Positions 53,561 to 63,719 of a stretch of DNA of 64,000 bases are shown here, piece by piece; positions within the stretch are counted from its first letter, which is position 1, and the number at the start of each line of letters is the position of its first letter. The notes under the pieces were generated by a model that ran no database searches, had not been told where the DNA came from, and saw only the letters and a program-made list of their open reading frames with translations. The DNA lies in the NCBI RefSeq assembly GCF_900497805.2, contig NW_020954713.1, positions 7,290,180 to 7,354,179 on the forward strand. Direction: 5' to 3'. This stretch comes from Vombatus ursinus (lineage: Eukaryota > Chordata > Mammalia > Diprotodontia > Vombatidae). Position numbers and translations under genes: made by a program.

Positions 53561-53814
53561 TACCATGTTAAATTTGAAATACACAAAAACAATAACAGAA
53601 AGCAGTATGTAGGAGGTGAAGCAGTGAAGCCAGCACATGTATGTATGTTTTTCTAGGAGTCTGGCCTTGAAAAAAGGTAGGATGAGAGCTTGTGGATAAA
53701 TGAAAATAATAGTAGGGTCAATCCAAGGGTGTGTGTGTGTGTGTGTATATGTGTTAAGGTTGGGGGGAAACCGATCATGTTTGTAGGCAACAAGGAAGGA
53801 TATTGGAGATATTG

Positions 53815-53995
53815 GAGAGGAGGGGGGTGGGAGGGAGGAAGAGAGAAAGAGGAGAGGAGAGGAGAGGAGGGGAGGGGAGAAGGGAGGAAAGAAGGAGAGA
53901 AAAGAGGAGGAGAGGAGGGGAAGGGAGAAGGGAGGAAAGAAGGAGAGAAGAGGGGAGGAAAGAAGGAGAGAGGAGAGGAAGAGAGAAGCAAACAA
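53815..53995. repeat. GGA-rich purine tract
   Basis: About 180 bp of GAGGA, GGAAG and GAAGGAGAG units, almost free of pyrimidines on the plus strand, producing artefactual open frames on both strands. Confidence 0.93.
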
Positions 53996-54302
53996 ATAAA
54001 GAATAAAAGGTGATAAGGCTTGGAACAGAGAAGTAGTTTAGTATACATGGCTTTTATTTTTCTCAGTAAAGTAGGAATGCAGTTCTCTACTGAGAAGGAT
54101 GGAGGGGTCAAGGGATTCAAGAGAGAAGAGACGTTTGAAATTGATGCTAGAGTTTGGGTCTCACTGGTCTCAAAGATCCTCTAAGATTCTCTGAGCCCTG
54201 TGGGCACCAACCATGGAACCTCACCTATGTGGAATATTTAGTGATCAGTTGATTGTCCTTCAAAAGAAAATTTCAGGGATTTAAAAAAAAAATTATTATG
54301 CT
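53996..54302. other. Unassigned sequence
   Basis: No gene or confident repeat; possibly worn antisense L2 at its left. Confidence 0.4.
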
Positions 54303-54314
54303 ATAAAAAAATCA

Positions 54315-54558
54315 GCTAGGTGCCACAGTGGATAGAACAGGGGACTTAGAGTCAGAAGATTCTTTTTCCTGAGTTCAAATCTAGCCTCAGACATTCTCTA
54401 GCTGTGTGACCCTGGTCAAGTCACTTAACCCTGTTTGCCTCAGTTTCCTCATCTGTAAAATGAGCTGGAGAAGGAAATGGCAAACCACTCTAGTATCTGC
54501 CAAGAAAACCCCAAATGGTCACAAAGAGTCAGACACAACTGAAAAATGACTAAACAAC
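54315..54558 (+). mobile_element. MAR1 SINE, perfect 12-bp TSD
   Basis: 'ataaaaaaatca' at 54303-54314 and 54559-54570. Full-length body between them. Confidence 0.96.
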
Positions 54559-54704
54559 ATAAAAAAATCAAACAGTTCTTGGGGTTGGGATTATTATTTT
54601 CTTTTTTCTTTTTCCTTTGTCATTTCTGATCACACACTCATCTTCTGTTCAACTAATTTGCATTAACATGTCAGCCTTCATAGGGGTATTTCACGCAACC
54701 AAAA

Positions 54705-54890
54705 ATCACAGATACTATAAGGGAGCTCAGAAGTCATCTAGTCCAACTAGTGGCTAAGAACCCCTTCTATGACACCCTCAACAAGTGCTCATCCAGCCTG
54801 TACTTGAACACTCCAATAAAAGGGATTCCATCACTTCATAGGGCAGCCCATTTCATTTTTGGGCAAGGCTGAGCATAGTCTTAAACGAAA
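54705..54890 (-). mobile_element. L3/CR1 fragment, antisense
   Basis: 'aagtcatctagtccaactag', 'catccagcctgtacttgaac', 'cagcccatttcatttttggg'. Confidence 0.8.
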
Positions 54891-55124
54891 GGAATGAGTC
54901 TCTAATGGTGGAATTGCAGTTGTCAGAGATAGGCTGATACATCTGAGAGGGGAATTTGATATGTACCCATTCCTTATAAAATACTTTGAATAGGCAAAAT
55001 ATCCTGCCAAAATAAACTCTAGACTAGACAGTGAAGCTGGCTCATCTTGCCTTTGCTTTTTGGATGTATAGCACTTAAATCTGATCATGCCCTCCCTACT
55101 AGAACTATCTTGCATTCATTCCAT

Positions 55125-55195
55125 ACATGTATGTGTGTATGTATGCATATATATTTATATATGTACATATGTGTATACAGCATATATATCTTTTA
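55125..55195. repeat. (TATG/TA)n microsatellite
   Basis: Alternating purine-pyrimidine tract within an L2 end that starts at about 55070. Confidence 0.88.
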
Positions 55196-55204
55196 TGTAT
55201 ATGT

Positions 55205-55520
55205 TCTGTCTCCTTTATTAGATTATAAGCTTTTTGAGGGAAGGTACTATTTCACTATTGTCTTTATATCGCCAGCATTTAACATAGTGCCTGGCATCTG
55301 GGATGTGATCAATAAATGTTTGTCGATTGCAATGGTGGGAGAACAGTCAGTACATAGAGAAGAAATACTGCACATATCAAGTTTAGGGATAATGGAGGAA
55401 ATCAGTATAGAGATGAGAATAATAGAATGTAAGTTCCTTGAGGGTAGGGACTAGTTTATGATTTTTGCCATTGAATCCCCAGTGCCTAGCACAGTGCTTA
55501 GTACATAGAAAGAGATTAAG
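55205..55520 (+). mobile_element. Two L2 3' ends, sense
   Basis: 55205-55330 ('gattataagctttttgaggg', 'aacatagtgcctggcatc') and 55417-55520 ('gaatgtaagttccttgaggg', 'ctagcacagtgcttagtac'). Confidence 0.82.
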
Positions 55521-55529
55521 TGCTTGTAA

Positions 55530-56120
55530 GATCGTTGCTTACTAGTTTGATTAAAATCACAGATCACACTTTTTATTTTTATTCTTTTATCCCTGTAATT
55601 GCACATTTTAAAAATAAAAACTGTTTTGTTCAAGGCTGAGGAACATGGAGCATTTGCTCTGTAATGCTGCTTGGCAAGTGTTTGGCAGCTGTCATTGGAA
55701 GCCAGTCAGAGTTGTGAATAGTCCTCTTGGCAGGCACACAGCCTTCTTGCCTCCCTTCCTGGGGTCTGGCTCAGGTTTTCCAATAATGCCCCCAGACATG
55801 CCACCATTTAACATCTCTGGCACCACTGTCTGTACCCAGTACATCTTTTTCTTGTTTCTTCCTTACAAAGGAAGTTTTGACCCCCCCCCCCCATGATCCC
55901 CCACTGCCTGCCTGAGACGGCTGTGTAAATGGAGCCTCATGGCATAGTTTTAAGGGAACAGAAAGGGGCAGAGACAAAGAGAGAATGACAGGGCTCTGGA
56001 GAGGCCAGCAAATAAAAACCTAGGTCACTCAGAGTTGTTTGGCATTTTCTACTTTGCCAGGCTGTTTTTCTCTTGTCTAGCTAGCAGAGAGCAAAGGGTG
56101 GGGTCTAAGTCCCTGAATTA
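55530..56120. other. Repeat-free block, possible conserved noncoding DNA
   Basis: 590 bp without recognised repeats. Stretches such as 'gtaatgctgcttggcaagtg' and 'gtcattggaagccagtcaga' read like constrained unique DNA. Contains a C13-type homopolymer near 55880. No splice-flanked frame. Confidence 0.4.
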
Positions 56121-56167
56121 AAATGTCTGCCCTCATTGCTGGAGTTATCTTTCAATCTTAGTTGTCA

Positions 56168-56505
56168 GATTGATCAACAAAAATTATGCAGGCACTAGGG
56201 ATAAAGAGACACAAATGAAACAAGCTCCTGCCTTCTAGAAGCTTGCATTCTATAAGAGCCTGATCTCTGCAGTGACTTCCTCCATATTCTATAACCTCTG
56301 ACATTAACCAATTGATCAATTAACATTTATTAAGCACCCACTATGTGCCAGGTGCTATGCTAGGTACTGTGGATTCAAAGGCAGAAGTGAAACAATTCCT
56401 GCCCTCAAAGTGCCCATAATGTAACCAATGGAAACTCTACTGGCCAATGGGCATTTATTAAGCACCACTACGTGCTAGGAACTATGTTAAAAAAAAAGGC
56501 AAAAA
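56168..56505 (-). mobile_element. Three successive L2 3' ends, antisense
   Basis: Starts at 56168 ('aattatgcaggcactaggga'), 56312 ('acatttattaagcacccact') and 56445 ('gcatttattaagcaccacta'), all in the same orientation. Confidence 0.8.
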
Positions 56506-56590
56506 CAATAGATGTAAAACTGGAAGGGATCTCAGGAGCCATCAAGTTCAACACCCCCGCCCCCACAATTTTATAGATGAGGAAATTGGC
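56506..56590 (-). mobile_element. MIR3 3' part, antisense
   Basis: 'gatgtaaaactggaagggat' and 'ttttatagatgaggaaattg'. Confidence 0.7.
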
Positions 56591-56599
56591 ATGTTCACA

Positions 56600-57150
56600 T
56601 AAAGAAATAAGTTAAAAACTTTGAGCCACCTGAATCAGAGGGGAGCCAGGAAAGATGATCAAATGCCAGGGAATACCAAATCCTGCTCACATAGTGCCGG
56701 CTTAGATTTGTGTAATGGCATTAACAATGTTTCAAGGGCACATGGAAACCTTCTGGAAGCTGGAGAAGGACAGGTCTTGGTTTCCACTGTCTACTTTATA
56801 ATCTTTTCACTGGTAGCAGAGCTCAGGAGAGCAAAATTCATTATCAGGACTCTTAATTATGGATGCAAGAAGTGCTCTGCCTGCCTCCTCCCTGAAGTCT
56901 GCATTGAGATAATTGACATGCTGATGCAAAGATGGAACATTGGACCATCTGAAATATTTCGTGGCAGCTCCCCCGAGTCAGTCGCCTTGTCAGACAGATG
57001 AAGGGAGGCAATCAGATTGAGTGGAAAGGATGGTGATATAAATAGGAAATGGGTAGCTAAAAATTTCATAATCCTGAAGTACCTCAAGGAGCTGATGATT
57101 TGTCACTAGAAGTACTTCTATCATCTCAGATAGGAGCTCTTCCCTGAGTG
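56600..57150. other. Repeat-free block, possible conserved noncoding DNA
   Basis: 550 bp without recognised repeats, including SOX-like 'taacaatg' and 'gagataattgacatgctgat'. A 126-codon frame crosses it but shows no domain, splice boundary or start context to support coding. Confidence 0.4.
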
Positions 57151-57169
57151 TAGTGGGAACCCAGGTTCC

Positions 57170-57300
57170 TATATTTAGAGTTGGAAGGAGCCTTGGAAGT
57201 CATCTTGTCCAACCTCCTCATTTTTACAGATGAGTAAACTGAGGCCCTTGGAGGTTAAATGATTTATTTGCACAAAGTCACCCAGGCAGGTGGATTTTTT
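57170..57300 (-). mobile_element. MIR3 3' part, antisense
   Basis: 'atttagagttggaaggagcc', 'ttacagatgagtaaactgag'. Confidence 0.8.
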
Positions 57301-57690
57301 GAGTCTCTGCATCAGAAATATTTGTCACCTTCAAAGAGATGACTCTCAACCAACTTAGTTTGGTTGGTCCTCGGACAAAAGACATATCGTCTGTCACATC
57401 CCTTGTCCCACACTTGTAACTTTTCCAGGGTTTATGCTGACCTAACAGTGCTTTCAAGAACACAGGGTGGCCTCTACATGTGCCCATGTATCAGGGGTTC
57501 TGACCATGGTACCTAGCCCTTCCTCACTTAAATCCAATTCACTTGCGTGTCATGGCAGCACCTCCCTGATATCATAGTCCTCTTCCAGAACAAATGAAAA
57601 ACAACAATAGAACATAGTAGGTACTTAAGAAACATGTGATTTATTAGGGAGTGGTCAATACAAAAACTACAAGCCATGGCAGGGTAGATA
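57301..57690. other. Mostly unassigned
   Basis: No gene seen. A possible L2 tip occurs at 57605-57640 ('catagtaggtacttaagaaa'). Confidence 0.4.
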
Positions 57691-57699
57691 CTGCAGAGA

Positions 57700-58100
57700 T
57701 CATTAGATTGTAAGCCCCTTGAGGGCAGGGACTATCTTTTGTCTCTTTCTGTATCCCCAGTGCTTAACACAATGCTTGGCACATAGTAGGTACTTCATAA
57801 ATGTTTCTTGAATGAATGAAAGATTAAGATTAAGGATTATAGGGGAAAGGAAGTCAGAGGAGAGAGGTCAGGGGATGATAAAATGTAAACTCAAGAGGAC
57901 AGGAGCTGTTTCTCTTTTTTCCTTTATGTCCCTGGTGCCAAGCATAGTGCATGGTACACAATCAGTGCTTAATAAAGGCATGTTGATTCATTAGGAATGA
58001 CAGGGGAAGAGACAAAATTGCGGACAAAAATTAAACAGTCCCTGACGAAGCTTACATTCTGTGTCAGGTTGTGGGGGCGGAAAGAGAGCAACGTTTCCAT
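57700..58100. mobile_element. L2 3' ends: two sense, one antisense
   Basis: 57700-57820 ('gattgtaagccccttgaggg'), 57875-57990 ('cagtgcttaataaaggcatg'), then antisense 58000-58070 ('aaacagtccctgacgaagct'). Confidence 0.78.
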
Positions 58101-58359
58101 ATCCACCTCAGCTATATACCCTTAGTTCCTTCCCCCTCCTGATCAAGATCCTCACAACCTCCAACTTCTCAATATCCTTACTTGTAATAATAAATTATTA
58201 TCACTAGTATTAATATCTTCCTGTGATCTCACAGCTGGAGAGAGGACCCACATAGGTGGGAGTCTAGATTCCTTCAAGTGAAACTTGTTTTCCCACAACC
58301 TAAGTTGCAGGAACTCCCAGCATAGAAAGTCCCTCCTCCATAGCAATTGCAGCTCTATA
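58101..58359. other. Unassigned sequence
   Basis: No gene or repeat recognised. Confidence 0.4.
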
Positions 58360-58502
58360 ATTTATAGTCTTAAAGGGTTTCCTTGGACACAGACAGGTTA
58401 TTCTGTTACCTATTCATGGTCACATAGCAAGTATATGTTAGTGGCAAGATTTGAATCCAGGACTTCTTGACTCTAACCCCAGTATCTGCTGTACTCATGC
58501 CA
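58360..58502 (-). mobile_element. MIR SINE, antisense, partial
   Basis: 'tcatggtcacatagcaagta', 'ttgaatccaggacttcttga'. Confidence 0.72.
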
Positions 58503-58544
58503 CTTCTCAAAACAAGATAATAATTCCACAAATGTAAATCATGC

Positions 58545-58803
58545 TTGTTGTTCTGTCATTTTTCAGTTGTGTCTGACTATTATGACCTCATTTGGGGTTT
58601 TCTTAGTAAAGGTACCAGAGTGGTTTGCCATTTCCTCCTCCAGGTCATTTCACAGAAGAGGAGACTGAGGCAAACAGGGTGAAGTGACTTGCCCAGAATC
58701 ACACAGCTAGTAAGTGTCTGAGGTCACGTTTGAGCTCAGGAAGATGAGTCTTCCCAACTTCAGGCCCAGCGCTCTATGCACTATGGCGCCACCTAGCGGC
58801 CCT
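58545..58803 (-). mobile_element. MAR1 SINE, antisense
   Basis: 'tcagttgtgtctgactatta', 'gtggtttgccatttcctcct', head end 'ggcgccacctagcggccct'. Confidence 0.93.
58788..58801. promoter_or_regulatory. Candidate CTCF motif within MAR1 head
   Basis: GCCACCTAGCGGCC fits the CTCF core (CCACYAGRKGGC family, read on one strand). Lineage-specific SINEs are known to have spread CTCF sites in several mammals, opossum included. Binding here is not shown. Confidence 0.4.
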
Positions 58804-58824
58804 CACAGCTGCCCTGCAGATCGT

Positions 58825-59010
58825 GCTTACAGTTTTCCAAAGCACTTCCTAATATATTGTCACCCCAGAACCTCACAACAGCCGTGTGGGGTAGTTGGGG
58901 CAGGACTTGATGTCCACATTTTCCATTTGAGGAAATTGAGCCCCAGAGAAATCAAGTGTCAGGTTGAAGGTCACACAGCGAGGTAGAGGAAGAGTCAGAA
59001 GCAGAACTAA
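58825..59010 (-). mobile_element. MIR SINE, antisense
   Basis: 'ttttccaaagcacttcctaa', 'ccatttgaggaaattgagcc', 'aaggtcacacagcgaggtag'. Confidence 0.8.
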
Positions 59011-59019
59011 TTTTCCTGC

Positions 59020-59690
59020 ATTCTTCCCAGTGCACACGGCAGTGCACACCAATAGACAGAGGCTGTCAGGGAGCAGCCAAGTGCAAACTCCATGCAAAGA
59101 TTGTGCTTTGCATGGCAGCGTTAATAAAAGAGCCCCGAGGAGTCCAGAAACTGACTTCTCTTCCAGTCTCCTGAAGCGATTTCTTTCTGGGCCAACGTGA
59201 CCAACCCACAGGTGGTAGAGAAGGGCCCACAGCGGGGCTGAAATGAGCAGCAGCCTGGCAGAGCTAGGGACGCCGAGTGTTTTCATCATCCCACCAGGCC
59301 TGTGGCCCAGGCAGCAATCTGGGTCAGTTGCCAGTGCCACAGGGTACAGCAGCACAGAGCGGCTGTGAGCCCCATGTGATCCCGTTCCACGCATGCCCCA
59401 TATGCTCCTGGGCAGAAGGCTTGGTGAGGGTATAATTGCACTCACACTTAGTGAGAGCTTTGCATTGCAGATTCAGCAGGCGGTATTGTCAGAGGCCACC
59501 AGCCAATCGGCAGTAAAGAGATAACTGGGGGGAATCTTCTTTATCCCTGATGAGGTCAGTGCTGATTAATAGCGTGCTGGGTATGCACTGTAGCCCCTGT
59601 AAGAGGAGACAGGAAAATAGAAGCTCAATCTTTGCTTACAGGGAATCTGCCATCTAACCCCTGGAGAAAGTATGTTATGTGTGGGGAGAA
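59020..59690. other. Repeat-free, G/C-richer block
   Basis: About 670 bp without recognised repeats and richer in G/C than its surroundings; possibly conserved regulatory DNA. Contains 'gtgctttgcatggcagcg' and a splice-like 'tttgcattgcag' at 59459-59470. A 190-codon minus-strand frame crosses it but overlaps two SINEs and shows no domain. Confidence 0.4.
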
Positions 59691-59696
59691 AAGATC

Positions 59697-60600
59697 ACAG
59701 ACTCTCAGAATTGAAGGGGATTGAGAGAGCATCTAATTGAACTCACACCATAACAGGAATACTGCCTATCGGTCAATAAGCATTTATTAAGTGCCTGCTA
59801 TATGCTAAGAGTTAGGGATACAGAGGAAGGGAAAAGACAGTTCCTGCTGTCAAGAAACTCAAGTTTAATGAGTGTGACCACATGAAAACAACTCGGTGCA
59901 GATAAGCTAAATATAGGATAAGTTAGAGATGATCCACAAAGGGAAATTTCGAGAATGACACCAGTCAACCTCCGTGGGCTCACTAGAATTAAGGAGTGGG
60001 AGTGGGAGTGGGGAAAGCTTCCTGTAGAAGGTGGAATTTTAGCGGGGTCTCGAAGGAAACCAGGGAAGTCAGGAGGTAGAAATGAGGAGGAAGAGTATTC
60101 CAGGCATGGGGCATAGCCAGTTAAAATGCCCAGAGATGGAGTGCCTTGCTTGAGGAATGGTAAGGAGCCTAGTGTCACTGGATGGAAGAATACGTGAGGA
60201 GGAGGAGGGTGTAAGGTATAAAAGCACTGGACAGGTTGGGGGTGAGGGTGGTTAGGAAGGGCTTTGGGCACCAAACAGAGGATTTTATATTTGATAGGGT
60301 GATAGGGAGCCGGTAGAGTCTGAGTAAGGAAGGGACATGGTCAGACCTGCACATTAGGAAGATCACTTTGACAGTTGAGTAGAGGCTGGGAACACTAGTG
60401 GGGGGTTAGACTTGAGATAGGCAGGTCCACTGGCACGCTATTAGAAGAGTCCAAGCTTGAGATCACAAGGGCTTGTAATGGAATGATGGCAGTGTCAGAG
60501 AAGAGAAAGAAATATGAAAGAGATGTTACGAAGATAAAATCAACAAGCTTTGGCAACAGATTGGGTATGGGAAGGGGTGAGATACAGTGAGGGGCAACCT
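59697..60600 (-). mobile_element. L2 LINE 3' region, antisense, long
   Basis: After a short L3/MIR3 end (59697-59760), an 830-bp antisense L2 runs from 'caataagcatttattaagtg' through 'ttctgtagaaggtggaattt'-type UTR and ORF2 ('tgatagggagccggtagagt') to about 60600. Confidence 0.88.
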
Positions 60601-60626
60601 AGTAAGGATTATACCTAGGTTAACCA

Positions 60627-60708
60627 TGTGCCTCAGTTTCCTCATCTGTAATATAAGGGGATTGGACCTGAAGGCTGCTAAGGTCACTTGTGATCTATGA
60701 TTTCGTAA
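60627..60708 (+). mobile_element. MIR3 3' part, sense
   Basis: 'cctcagtttcctcatctgta', 'ggggattggacctgaaggct'. Confidence 0.78.
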
Positions 60709-60709
60709 A

Positions 60710-61125
60710 GCCCCTCTACAATGCTGCTGATGAGTCCAACAGCAGCTGCTAGAAAGATCTCCAGTGATGGAGAGCTTGCCACCCCCTACAATAACCCAAT
60801 TCACTTTTAAGCAATGTACATTGCTGGGAGAAGCTAGGTGGCACAGTGGATAGAGCACTGGTCCTGGAGTCAGCAAGAACAGAGTTCAAATCTGGCCTCG
60901 GACACTTACTAGCTATGTGACCCTGGGCAAGTCACTTAACCCTGTTTGCCTCAGTTTCCTCATCTGTAAAATGAGCTGGAGAAGGAAATGGCAAATCGCT
61001 TCAATATCTTTGCTAAGAAAACCCCAAATGGGATCATGAAGGGTCAGACATGACTGAAATGACTGAACAACAATAAAACATTGCTGAGGAGTTTTTCTTG
61101 AAATTTGCTTTCCCATTTCTTAAAG
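60710..61125 (-). mobile_element. L3/CR1 fragment, antisense, split by MAR1
   Basis: 60710-60826 ('agtgatggagagcttgccac') and 61078-61125 ('gaggagtttttcttgaaatt'). Confidence 0.75.
60827..61077 (+). mobile_element. MAR1 SINE nested in L3, perfect TSD
   Basis: 'acattgctg' at 60818-60826 and 61078-61086. One of the best-preserved MAR1 copies in the window. Confidence 0.96.
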
Positions 61126-61131
61126 AAATAT

Positions 61132-61278
61132 TTGGAGGACAGCTAGGTGGTGCAGAGGATAGAGCACCAGCCCTGGAGTCAGGAGGACCTAAGTTCAAAT
61201 GTGGCCTCAGACACTTGACACTTACTAGCTGTGTGACCCTGGGCAAGTCACTTAATCCCATTGCCTAGCAAAAAAAAG
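61132..61278 (+). mobile_element. WSINE1-like SINE, perfect TSD
   Basis: 'agctaggtggtgcagagg' head, 'gacacttgacacttacta' body, A8 tail. 'aagaaatat' at 61123-61131 and 61279-61287. Confidence 0.95.
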
Positions 61279-61296
61279 AAGAAATATCCTATTTTT

Positions 61297-61580
61297 TGGC
61301 AGTGTGTTAAAGAGGAAGAGATTGGATTAGGAAGCAAAGGACCTGGGTTCAGATCCAGGCTCTGCAAGATATTGCTAAGTAGGACTTGGTGCTGATTCCA
61401 AATTCAGTGTCCCTTGCAGTATATCACATGTGAACAATCACCACTAGATTCTTCCGACACAATTCCTACCACTATTTACTGACTATGTGGCCATAACTGA
61501 ACTTTCCTGGGTCTCAGGCTCCTCCATCAGTAAGATGAGAGAATTAGCCTAACTGACTTCTAAAGGTCCTTTCCTTGTTT
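61297..61580 (+). mobile_element. MIR3 SINE, sense, with foreign middle
   Basis: Head 61297-61385 ('aaaggacctgggttcagatc') and rear 61460-61580 ('atcagtaagatgagagaatt'). The 75 bp between do not match MIR3. Confidence 0.7.
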
Positions 61581-61599
61581 GGGGTCAAAATGGGAGTGT

Positions 61600-62010
61600 T
61601 GAGAGGATGCAGTCTTGGAGGGCTTTTTGGAGGAAGTGAACTTTGACCTGTGTTTGGATGAAAAGGATAGAAATGTGTTTCTTTTAGGAAAAATTAGCAA
61701 GTCTTGGATTAGACAGTGCTAGACAGATTCCACTTCCAATTCTCAACCTTTCCATCCAAGATGAAGTTGGAACAGACAACTTCTTGCCTATAATCGCATA
61801 AAATTTTACACTGAAGTAACAAGTTTAGGGGAACTGGGAAAACATGCTAGGTATAGCAGTGTCTAGGAATGTTGGTGGCATCTTAACTGAAGTTCATCTT
61901 CTTCACATTCTTCCTCCTCTAGACCGGTTCACCTATTCCCAGCCCAGGATCACTCCTAATGTACAAGATACCCGAGTGACTATGGCCTGTTGTGTCTACT
62001 TAGTGCCATA
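61600..62010. other. Mostly unassigned
   Basis: 61600-61670 may be antisense L2 ('gctttttggaggaagtgaac'). Nothing recognised after it. Confidence 0.4.
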
Positions 62011-62014
62011 GATT

Positions 62015-62530
62015 TAGATATGGAATGGCCTTGGCATGGTGGATAGAGCATTGCAATTGGACTTGGGAAGACATACCTTCAAATCCCTCCTCACATGCTT
62101 ACTCACTTTGGGACTAGTTGTGGACAAGTCACTCGACCTCCCTCAGACTCATTATCCTCATCTGGAAATTGAGGATAATTTGTTGTTATTGTTCAGTCAT
62201 TTCAGTTGTGTCCAACTCTTCATAACTCCATTTGGGGTTTTCTTGACAAAGATACTGGAGTGGTTTGCCGTTTCCTTCTCCAGCTCATTTTGCAGGTGAA
62301 GAAACTGAGGCAAACAGGGTCAAGTGTTTTGCCCAGTTTTACCCACAACTGATAAGTATCTGAGACATGATTTAAACTAAGGTCTTCCTGATCCAGCACT
62401 GTGCCAACTAACTGTCCTGGGGATAATTATAACACCCATTTCCCAGGGATGCTGGGAGAACCAAATGAGATAACATTTGTGAAACACTTTGGAAAAGTTC
62501 TATATAAATATTAGTTATTATTATCATAAT
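62015..62530 (+). mobile_element. MIR SINE, sense, split by MAR1
   Basis: 62015-62179 ('ggtggatagagcattgcaat') and 62421-62530 ('caaatgagataacatttgtg'). Confidence 0.88.
62180..62420 (-). mobile_element. MAR1 SINE, antisense, nested in MIR
   Basis: 'cagttgtgtccaactcttca', 'ccttctccagctcattttgc'. 'ggataatt' duplicated on both sides. Confidence 0.93.
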
Positions 62531-62725
62531 AAAGCATTTACAGATATCACCTCACAACACTCACGTGAAGTAGGTGCTATTACGTATTTTTCAGATGAAG
62601 AAACAGAAGAAAAGGTGAGGTGACTTGCCCATAGTCACATAGCCGGGGAGTGTCTGAGGCTTGATTTGAACTCAGGTCTTTCTGACTCCAGGTCCAGCAC
62701 TCTATCCACTCTACTACCTAGATGC
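62531..62725 (-). mobile_element. MIR SINE, antisense, tail-to-tail
   Basis: 'gaagtaggtgctattacgta', 'ttgaactcaggtctttctga', 'ctactacctagatgc' head. Confidence 0.85.
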
Positions 62726-62789
62726 TTATATTTGACCGAGACCCTTAAAAACGTATTTCCTGACCTTTCTGGGTTCTACTAAATCTTGG

Positions 62790-62905
62790 ATCTATCCATA
62801 TCTATCCATCAAATAAATATCTATCTGTCCATCAAATAAATATCTATCCATCAAAATATCTAATATCTATCTATCCATCAAATAAATATCCATCAAATAA
62901 AATTC
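62790..62905 (+). repeat. Short tandem repeat, unit about 20 bp
   Basis: Four to five imperfect copies of 'ctatccatcaaataaatat' with length variation. Confidence 0.9.
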
Positions 62906-62924
62906 CAGGTTAGTCTCTACTAAT

Positions 62925-63178
62925 GGTTTATTGTTCTCATCGGTCTTGTCTGACTTCGTGACCCCATTTGAGGTTTTCTTGGCAAAGATACTGGAGTGGT
63001 TTGCCATTTCCTTCTCCAACTCATTTAACAGATGAGGAACCTGAGGCAAACAAGGTGAAGTGACTTACCCGGGGTCACATAGCTAGAAAGTATCTTAGGC
63101 CACATTTGAACTCATGAAGATGAGTCTTCCTAACTCCAGCCTCAGCCCTTTATGCACTGTGGCACCACCTAGTCGCCT
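62925..63178 (-). mobile_element. MAR1 SINE, antisense
   Basis: Full-length. Flanks 'ctactaatg' and 'ctactgatg' form an 8/9 duplication. Confidence 0.92.
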
Positions 63179-63294
63179 CCCTACTGATGATGTCAATTGC
63201 CATACGAAGAGTAATTGTGAATTTATACTTTGTGGAAGTCCTAAGCATGGAAACGGTGACACATGAATTCTTCTTCTTAAGCTATAAAAGGACT

Positions 63295-63710
63295 TCAAAG
63301 AATCACAGAGCTCTTAGACTTGTCAAGGATCCTAGAGGGCTCTAGGGCAACACATCAGAACAGTAATCCCACCATGTCTTCTACACAAGCAACAAGTGAT
63401 CCCCAGTCTTTGCTTGAAGGCTTCCTGGGATCCAGAATCCCCTGTCCTCTCAGGAAGCCATTATGTTTTGGGAAGACTCTAATGGTCCAGAGATACTCCC
63501 TCCTATCAGGCTTCACTATGTCTTCCGGCAAATTCTATACATTTCCATCAGTTCTTTCCTCTAGGGCTAATCCCTCTTTTATAGGACAATCTTTCAAACA
63601 CCTGAAGATGGCCTTGACATCTCTCCTGTATCAATTCTTATATCACATGACCTTGAGACTCCTCACCATCCTAGTTTCCTTCCTCAGAATGGTCTTCAAA
63701 TTATCCACAT
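63295..63710 (-). mobile_element. L3/CR1 LINE 3' region, antisense
   Basis: 'gaatcacagagctcttagac', 'cccagtctttgcttgaaggc', 'tgaagatggccttgacatct', 'tttccttcctcagaatggtc'. Confidence 0.8.
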
Positions 63711-63719
63711 CTCACCTTA

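Noticed and set aside
53441-54120. Several 100-184 codon frames, Ser/Leu/Pro-rich or Glu/Gly/Arg-rich
   Set aside because: They translate the GGA purine tract and antisense L2; not proteins.
56621-57001. 126-codon plus-strand frame in a repeat-free block
   Set aside because: No domain, no splice sites bounding it and weak start context; kept only as a possible noncoding element.
58873-59445. 190-codon open frame on the minus strand, the longest in the window
   Set aside because: It crosses two SINE remnants, has no recognisable domain and no splice or start context; length is explained by the local G/C-richer composition.
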